A stretch of 64,000 nucleotides of DNA. Origin: Magnolia sinica (taxonomy: Eukaryota; Streptophyta; Magnoliopsida; Magnoliales; Magnoliaceae). Positions within the stretch are counted from its first letter, which is position 1. Each line of letters starts with the position of its first letter. The stretch is from positions 28,068,501 through 28,132,500 of the forward strand of contig NC_080577.1 of assembly GCF_029962835.1 (NCBI RefSeq), in the 5' to 3' direction. The notes beneath the pieces were generated by a model. That model was not told the origin of the DNA, did no database searches, and was given only the letters and a program-made list of their open reading frames with translations. Positions 56,769 to 64,000 of the stretch are shown piece after piece. The position numbers and the translations under genes are program-made.

Positions 56769-57757
56769 ACTCTCCCCTCATAATAAAAATTTCGTCCTCG
56801 AAATTTACACTATCATGTTATGGCGATTCGTGCGACCTGGCCTTTAGACCGGCTTGCTAGATTATTCATTGATGAGATCGTGAGACTGCACAATGTTCTA
56901 GTTTCAATCGTTTCTGATTGAGATCCGAGGTTCACATCTTAGTTTTGGAGGAGCTTTCAAAAGGCGATGGGGTCTTCCTTACAGTTCAGTACCGCATATC
57001 ATCCGCAAACCGAGGGTCAACCAGATCCTAGAGGATATGCTTCGGGCTTGCGTGATTGACTTCTCGGGTAGCTAGGATGAGCATTTGCGCCTGTCTGAGT
57101 TTGCGTATAATAACAGTTATTAGGCGACCATTGACATGACTCCCTTTGAGGCATTGTATGGCAGACCATATAGATCCCCCAATTGTTGGACCGAGGTTGG
57201 AGAGCACCGTCTCTTAAATCCCGAGCTTGTGCAGTAGACATTAGAGGTCATCGATATCATCAGGCAGACGATGCGCACAGCTCAAAGCCGGCAGGAGAGT
57301 TTTTCTGATTGTCAGCTTCATCCCTTGGAGTTTGCAGTTGGGAACCATGTGTATCTCAAGGTCTCACCCATGAAGGGTGTGGTTCGATTTAGAGCAAAGG
57401 GCAAGCTTGTCCCGAGATTTATTGAACCTTTTGAGATCATTGGGCGCATTGGCACCGTAGCCTATAGGCTCGCCTTACCACCTCAGTTGTCTGGCATCCA
57501 CAAAGTTTTCCATGTTTCTATGCTGCGGAAGTGTGGGTCGCACACCATTCCTATGATTGATTGGCAACCTCTAGAGGTCCGGGAGGACGCTTATACATTG
57601 AGTAGTCAGTTCGCATCCTTGATCGGAAGGAGCAGGTCCTTCGGACCAAGGTCATTCCCTTAGTGAAGGTGCAGTGGGGTCACCATAGTGCTGATGAGGC
57701 GTCTTGAGAGTGCGAGGCTAAGATTCGAAAGCGATATCCCCATCTCTTTGATGATTG
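56769..57757 (+). pseudogene. Ty3/Gypsy integrase C-terminal fragment
   Basis: Plus-strand frames give DEIVRLHNVLVSIVSD, RSFQKAMGSSLQFSTAYHPQ (56,985 on), TEGQ, then EALYGRP (57,148), VSPMKGVVRFRAKGKLVPRF with IEPFEI (GPF/Y-type module), and PPQLSGIHKVFHVSMLRK (57,479). Stops occur after AYHPQTEG... and a frameshift near 57,600. It ends DD-TGA near 57,757. The catalytic core upstream of SD is missing. It sits between inverted LTRs. Confidence 0.8.
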
Positions 57758-57840
57758 ATTGTACTTTGTATTGTATTTTGAGGTCATGTTTCCTTTTTGT
57801 TCTACGTGATAGTGTAAATTTCGAGGACGAAATTTTTATT

Positions 57841-57853
57841 AGGAGGGGAAAGC
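57841..57853 (+). other. Gypsy polypurine tract
   Basis: AGGAGGGGAAAGC immediately before TGTAAGG. The conserved AATTTCGAGGACGAAATTTT lies just upstream. A matching tract is inverted at 56,769-56,780. Confidence 0.65.
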
Positions 57854-58649
57854 TGTAAGGCTTGTGTCTTAGTACCATACTATTCCCTAAGATCCCGCGA
57901 TCCTCCCTGTCGAATTCTGGCGACCCACGACCTGTAGTCAGCGTTTGCGAGCAACCTTAAGTCGCATCCTGTAAACCGAAATTGACTCGACCCGAAACTA
58001 GAGGTGTACACGAACCAAGCTAGCTCGGTTAGCTCACTCGACTCGACTTGAAAAAGCTGTACCATTGCGACCGCGCCGTCGCCGCGGTTCGACTCAATAT
58101 ACACCCCTACCCGTCGTCGCCGCGATTCCAACACCGCGTCTCGCATGCCAATCTGATACCTAGACTAGGAGTTATGATCCGCACATAATCCCGGCCATAG
58201 ACTACGTGTTGCGGGACCATAAATTCCAGGTAGAGAAGAATCTCTACAAGCCATCATGACTATGACATCATCCTAAACTACCAAGCCTAAGATGACATCA
58301 CCCTAGCCCTCATGCCTTACAAGTAATGATGACTAGCTTGCCCATGCCTCTTACACCTCTTACATGTCATCATCACACAAGCCATCGTTGTCTTACACAT
58401 CATCATTACACTACAAACATGCTTTCTCATCCCATCTTACCACACCTCCCTCATTTCCAAAACTCGGTCATTCTCTACCATTGATCCCACCCAATCCAAC
58501 CATTGGAGCACCATCTCCACCATTAACGAAGCACCTTACGAGCTTTGGAATACTAGGGAGCAAGAAGAGGAGAGGTGGGTGCATTCTTAGGCGATTTGTC
58601 CATTTTTTTGCATGAGGGCAAGTGGGACCTACCAATCAATGGTAGGGAT

Positions 58650-60480
58650 CCCATCTTGGCACTTAGGTGTGGCCAATAGCCCACCATACTTGCATGCATG
58701 TACCATGATGGGGTTATTCTCCATGGACCCCATCATGATGTTTCTTTGATATGTAGCATGTAAAAGGGGTCAACTAGATCCTTGATCTTATGGTGGGGAT
58801 GGCATCCCCAACTTGATTGTTGATTTGAGGGACCACACATGGATGGGACCCATCTTGATGTATGCATGGCGCCTAGAGGGGCTCATAGTGGCGGAGACCC
58901 TCCCACAACCGTCTCTCTCTATGATGTTATGTGGCCCACCTGATGTGCTCAACAAATCCAGACCGTCCAGCAGGTGGGACGGCCTGGCTGTCCAGTTTTT
59001 TGGATGCTAGCTGGCCCCCCTTGCTGCCGTGATATATATGATCCAAATGCAAGGGAGAAAACATAAATGTTAGCTTGATCCGGACACTATGCGGCCCATC
59101 CAGTTGGACCATATCATGATGTATGTATTTTGATCCACACCATCCAGCAACTGGGCTTAACTTGTTGTCCGTTTTTCTAGCCTCGGTCATGCAGTAAGGG
59201 ATGAAGGGAAAATATCATCTTGATCCAGTTTGATTGGGTTGTGGGGTGGCCCACTGGCGTGTGGACCCCACCTTGATGTATGTCGTATCCTCACCGTCCA
59301 TCCATGGAGAGACCGTCCATGGTGTGGGCCCTCGACCTGGACGGTCCAGCATGCTGGTACCGTCCAGCAGGCCTGGACGTAGGGAAAATATAAATATCAG
59401 ATTTATTTCAAACTGGTGACCCACCCACGTGGACCCCACCTCGTTGTGCATGTGAGGATACATACCACCCATCCATTTCTTCCATATTTAGCAGGCCTTG
59501 GGCCCAACCAGGAGGCAGATCCAACGCCCAATTTGGCCCAGTAGCCTGACCGTCCAGCCATCTGTTGGACCGACCATGATAAGTTTTATCCTCTTCATCC
59601 ATTTATTTGGTGGCCCACCTAACTGGGACCCACCTCATGGAAATGTGTGATATCTAGGCCACCCATCTGCAGGACGCCCCAAGCTAGCCCAGTGAAGCCC
59701 AACATGAGGTTGGGCTGACCGTCCAGCACCTTGCTGGACCCACCTCAATGTTTGTATTATATCCATGTCGTTCCTCCATTTTGTGGCCCACCTGGACGGG
59801 GCCCACCCCTTGGTGGACGTCTGCAAGTGGGGCCCACCTTGTGTAATGTTTAAGCCCATCGTCCATCTATTTGGGACGTCCAGCAGGGCTGGGACGTTGC
59901 TGGATGGCCCTGATGTATGTGTTGTATTCATGTTGTTCATCTCGTGGGGCCCACTGTGATCTGTATGGGCCACTATGAGGAGAGTATTTTATCCAGATAG
60001 TCCATCTGCCGAACCCCATTTACTGCATGAAGCGGACCATTTTGGAGTTGTGAGGCCCACCAGGTTGAAAGAATAGTGTATACACACTATACATCCATTT
60101 TTCTGAGATTATGGGCCCCATCAGAACTTTGTAAGGCCCACCTTCTATCTGGATACTAGACTGTCCAGATTTTTGGACGTCCAGCAGGCCCAGATGGGCT
60201 GGACGTCCAGCCATTGAGCCCACATTGTTGTATGCATATTATGTACAGGCTGCCCATCCAATTTGCTGAATTATGGGCTGACCTGTAAAGCCCACAATGA
60301 TATATGTGATGTACACTTTGCCCAACCATTTTCTGGAGCATATGGGCTTGCCCCATGAGGCCCACCATGATGCATGTGTCGTATGTATCTCTGGCCATTA
60401 TTTTTCTGGGCCATGGGCCGCCCCAAGAGGCCCACCATGATGAATGAGATAATATGTATGATGCCCATTCATTTTCTAGC
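58650..60480 (-). repeat. Degenerate GTGGGCC array, reversed copy
   Basis: Mirror of 54,100-55,960 with the same motif order on the minus strand. Confidence 0.65.
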
Positions 60481-60544
60481 TAGTTTAAGGGCCATGAGCC
60501 CCATTGTGTGATAGTTTCTATAGCGGGCCGCACTCTAGGAAGCA

Positions 60545-62040
60545 ATAGTGGTTAAATGTCCACGTTGTAAACCTCCATAGGGCCCATTGTTAGGCCCATT
60601 CTCATCTTCTCTTACTGGGTTAACCTAAACCGTTGGGCCCTCATTATTGATGGTGCTTCCACTGTCTTGTAGATTTGTCCAAGCTATAAAGCTCATCTTG
60701 TGCTTATTGGGCCCCATAGGAAGCCCAGTTTACTACGTGATGGAGAGGGTGAGGAAACCCAATCTTCGTACTTAGGCACATCCTTGATATAAGTATGCCA
60801 TTTAGGCCATCTATTGATTGTAGGAGAGTACAACATCACCATTGGATATACCTAGTAGAGCATCATGATACATGCCTATACGCATCATTTGCAAGCTTGT
60901 TATGAGTGATTGATCATAACATATGCCATTGGACTGGTTGTTTTTGGGACTCCCTGAGAGATGGAGTTGCCCCACATAAGCACGCGGTATGCGAATGATT
61001 GATGCATGACTGGATAGTATGACTCATGCATCTCACATTTGTATGACATGATCACTGTACGTCCTAGTGACATCAGGGTTGTAGCCTCTATAGGCATATC
61101 GTGGATGGCAGGATTGGATACTGAAAATATTTGGTTCTAGCACTGGGGCGCTATAGATGTCCCTGGGTGAAAGTCTCTAAACCCTTATGGTAACAGAGGT
61201 TGCTCTAACGTCGAGACCGAATGGATACATGCGCGCCCGAGTGCCGAATACCAGTAGGCCGCGTCTCCCACTGTGTCGGGGTTGGTTGGAAGGGGGCGTG
61301 GCCTTATCCGCCCGAGAGATAGGGGGCAAAGCTAGGCTAAGTTTGACCAGCTCGAAAATGGATCCGCTACTGATGAGCCGGATAGATATTGGCTGACTAC
61401 TAGCCAGGCAGGTAGTGGGGTCTCTTACACTTACTTGGCCGCGCACCTAGGAGAGGGGCAGTCAATATAGAGTGCACTAGACCCCGGTGATATTCCAGAG
61501 AAGAACTGTATTGATATGTGGATTCAGATGAGGACTGGCATGACTTGTGATTACATCTCGCATATGACATTTGGCCATGTAGGCCTTACATCACATAGCC
61601 TTGGTATGGCTGACAGCATTCATGGACTTGCCAGCATTTTTTCGCATTTCCCTGATATTGCATACTTGGCACATACCTTGCGCACACACATACACCACCT
61701 TAAGCTTTTTATAAGCTTATGCACGACCGTTACGTGCAGGAGACGCTAGGACGCAGCAGCACCAAGGCAGGAGCGTGCGGCTGAGCTTCTGGAGTTTTGA
61801 TATCTATCTTGTATTTCCCCTTTATGTATTGTACTCTAAAGTTTTTTATTATAGTGGATGTGTGGTGATGTTATTGTTTGTGTCTGTCGGTTATGCTTAT
61901 GGTTATACTTCTTACAAAAAAAATCGTATTGAAAATCCTCCTTATAGGATCCCAGGATCGGAATCCAGTATATGGGTGCTGGGAGCTGAGAATGGGGTAC
62001 TACGGAGGCTGTCGGTGCCGGATTCGGCGATCGAAAATTT
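60545..62040 (+). mobile_element. LTR-like segment unique to the right arm
   Basis: GC-rich text (AACGTCGAGACCGAATGG, GGGGTTGGTTGGAAGGGGGC) and a T-rich leader (ATAGTGGATGTGTGGTGATG) resemble plant Gypsy LTR interiors and U5. No protein domain. Orientation judged from similarity of style only. Confidence 0.4.
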
Positions 62041-62760
62041 TGTGAGCCCAGTTCAGCCGTTGTGGCAAGCTAACCCGCCGAGTCTACAAGGTGCGCCCAA
62101 TAGGTTGGCCCATATGGACCCTATATGTTGTATATTGGGTTGACCTATTTATTGTGTTGTTTGTGAGTGGTCTAATGGCGTTTAACATGAGAATTATGGG
62201 ATGATATATTGCTGGACTTTTTAATTATTATGAGAATATTACATGTTTAAATGTATGAACATGGATTTATGGCTAGAATCATGTTTATGATGGAACTATG
62301 TGGAAACTATGGATCTTTCATGAGGAATATCATATTGATGGACATGGCATGCCCATGTGATGATGTGATAATGGACTTATGTAATTGGGCGTGTCATGCC
62401 TATTATCACATCATCACATGAGCATGCCATGTCCATTATCACATGATATTCCTCATGAAACATCCTTAGTTTCCACATAGTTCCATCATAAAAATGATTA
62501 TGCACATAAATTCATGTTCATACATTCAAACATGTAATATTCTCATATTAATTAAGAAGTCCAGTGACATATCATCACATAATTCTCAAATTAAACACCA
62601 TTGGACCACTCATAAACACCACAACAAATAGGCCAACCTAATCTACAACATATAGGGTCCTCTACAACATATATGGTCCATATGGGCTAACCTATTGGGC
62701 GCACCTTGTAGAATCGGCGGGTTAGCTCATCGCAACAAGTTAACTCGCTTATATACAAGT
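62040..62760. repeat. Local palindrome: forward and reversed copies of one block
   Basis: 62,040-62,385 matches 53,717-54,055 forward; 62,395-62,740 is the reverse of the same block (ATGGACATGGCATGCCCATG at left of centre, CATGAGCATGCCATGTCC at right). Confidence 0.7.
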
Positions 62761-63215
62761 TCACATGAGATCCATCATCAAATGACATCAATCTAAGCAC
62801 CACAGGTTCACACACCCACCCTAGATGGGGTAGTTTATGAACCCTACTTCATGCAATTAGGGCTTAAACCCATTTATCATTCAATTCTCTATCAAACCTC
62901 ATCCAAACATGGATTTATTCAATCATCATCAATTTTACAGCAATTAAACACAATTAAACAGAGAATTAACAAGGGTTTTATGAATCAAAACAACAAACAA
63001 ACAATCAAGGAAAACAATCCCTAAGTTTTAAGAGAACTAGCTAGAATTGTATATAAGCATAAAGGGATTCTTCGCTTTGGCATTAGACAAAAACCATAGG
63101 TTGAACTTGAAAGGAGGACTTCTACACGAGCTACAGCGATGGGGAGATCACACGTGCTAGGGTGAATGATAGGGGATGTCCAAGCAAGGGTGAAGAGGTG
63201 GACGTCCAAGGTAGG

Positions 63216-63218
<3 letters not shown>

Positions 63219-63269
<51 letters not shown>
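63219..63269. repeat. (CT)n microsatellite
   Basis: About 25 CT units. The left arm has only a short GA run at the equivalent place (53,262-53,270). Confidence 0.95.
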
Positions 63270-63272
<3 letters not shown>

Positions 63273-64000
63273 GACGATGTGAGGGGCTAGAGAAAATGAA
63301 TGTAGGCTTGAGCTTTTAAGGGGAATAGGAAGAGAAGAGGCGTGCGCACCCTCTTATAATGGGGTGGGCGTCCACACCTCTCAATTCAAGTGAAATTCTC
63401 CAAAAGTAGGACATGGATTAATCTTTAATGAAATCTACTCCGCTCATCTCGTTTGGAATTAAAAGTAGAGTTGGAATATATAATTTTGAAAGTAGTACAC
63501 TATATATAATTGATGATCTTGAAAAAGACTTGGTGGATGCCAAAACGGACTTGGATCTCGATAACGGGTCCATGCATGATGATCAGGGTCCAAAATTGGG
63601 CAAAATGCGTAGTCATTATAAGCAAATGATTGAGCAAAATTTGATAGTTGAAAATGCCTAAATCTGAGGTTCCACCTGTTGCGCCAAAAGGCAGGAACTG
63701 GCTTTGGCGTGACCATCATTTGACGATGTAGGATCATATATCGGGGTCTAAATTTTGCATAATCTCCTAGTCATACGAGGCTAAGGTGTGGTAAAATTTT
63801 GGGAAGCGATTGACGGTGAGAAGTGGGTCAATTGGAAGGTCCGGATTTGGTAAGCTTGGTTATTTCCTAAAACAGAGTAACTTGCAACTTAAGAAAATAC
63901 TTATCAAAGTGAGACACTCATATCACACATTTGGTCCATATGATGGGCGATCCTAGTCACTCACGTGAAGCAAAATATTCGACTACATCTACCCATTAAC

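Larger units (their letters stand above)
52577..56830. repeat. Left arm of giant inverted repeat
   Basis: Runs opposite to 57,805-64,000. Matched blocks: 52,577-53,360 with 63,130-64,000; 53,560-54,060 with 62,395-62,900; 54,060-55,960 with 58,650-60,545; 56,500-56,830 with 57,805-58,205. Divergence is visible, so the arms are not recent. The arm ends in a minus-oriented Gypsy LTR start (TGTAAGG at 56,768). Confidence 0.75.
44565..64000 (-). other. Apparent PP2A B'' intron, >19 kb, open at the right edge
   Basis: Starts at the acceptor TTTCAG upstream of the EF-hand exon. No sequence resembling the expected upstream B'' exons was recognised in the remaining window. It is occupied by L1, LTR and inverted-repeat elements listed separately. 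If the gene is truncated, this is intergenic instead. Confidence 0.45.
57805..64000. repeat. Right arm of giant inverted repeat (continues past window)
   Basis: Begins with the plus-oriented LTR start (TGTAAGG at 57,854) and mirrors the left arm. Unmatched in the left arm: 60,545-62,040 (LTR/U5-like sequence with GTTTGACCAGCTCG and ACGACCGTTACGTGCAGGAG) and a forward copy of 53,717-54,055 at 62,040-62,385. The mirror of base 52,577 is reached at 64,000, so the arm may run on. Confidence 0.75.

Noticed and set aside
61775..62143. 122-codon plus ORF as a gene
   Set aside because: Spans the junction of an LTR-like leader and a repeat block; no family resemblance.

Overview
This is plant nuclear DNA. 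It has spliced genes with GT-AG introns, kilobase-scale repeat-filled introns, L1- and RTE-type LINEs, Ty3/Gypsy remnants, SINEs and dense MITE-like foldbacks. Only two host genes are supported, both on the minus strand and both cut by a window edge. The very common GTGGGCCCCAC / CCGTCCAT foldback repeat is something I associate with magnoliid genomes; that is memory and inference, and the species is not determined.

Layout. (1) 1-13,572, minus: nine exons of a COP1-interacting protein 7 (CIP7)-like gene; its C-terminus lies beyond base 1. Intron 8 (6.9 kb) holds a MITE, LINE pieces and a 3.47-kb solo LTR inserted in an RTE LINE with an ACATG target duplication. (2) 13.6-26 kb: promoter/5' UTR, then intergenic MITE-like foldbacks, tandem duplications and a SINE with a 15-bp target duplication. 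(3) 26,432-38,664: two large related foldback elements with matching ends (GAGAAATTTA..., 9-10-bp target duplications of Mutator-like size). They are built from opposed arrays of a 21-bp minisatellite, carry GC-rich hairpins in the arms, include a captured exon-like segment, and share a SINE at one position in several arms. No transposase was seen. (4) 38.7-43.9 kb: foldbacks, another MITE-like element and an RTE fragment. (5) 43,926-44,564, minus: the last three coding exons of a PP2A B'' (EF-hand) regulatory subunit. No earlier exon of it was recognised up to base 64,000, so the next intron is over 19 kb or the gene is truncated. (6) 44.7-51 kb: decayed L1 reverse transcriptases with a partial duplication and insertions. 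(7) 52.6-64 kb: an imperfect inverted repeat centred near 57.3 kb whose inner edges are two outward-facing Gypsy LTR starts around a broken integrase.

The two host genes have no evident functional link: CIP7 is known as a nuclear light-signalling factor and B'' is a regulatory subunit of PP2A. The main novelty candidate is the minisatellite foldback cluster at 26.4-38.7 kb.
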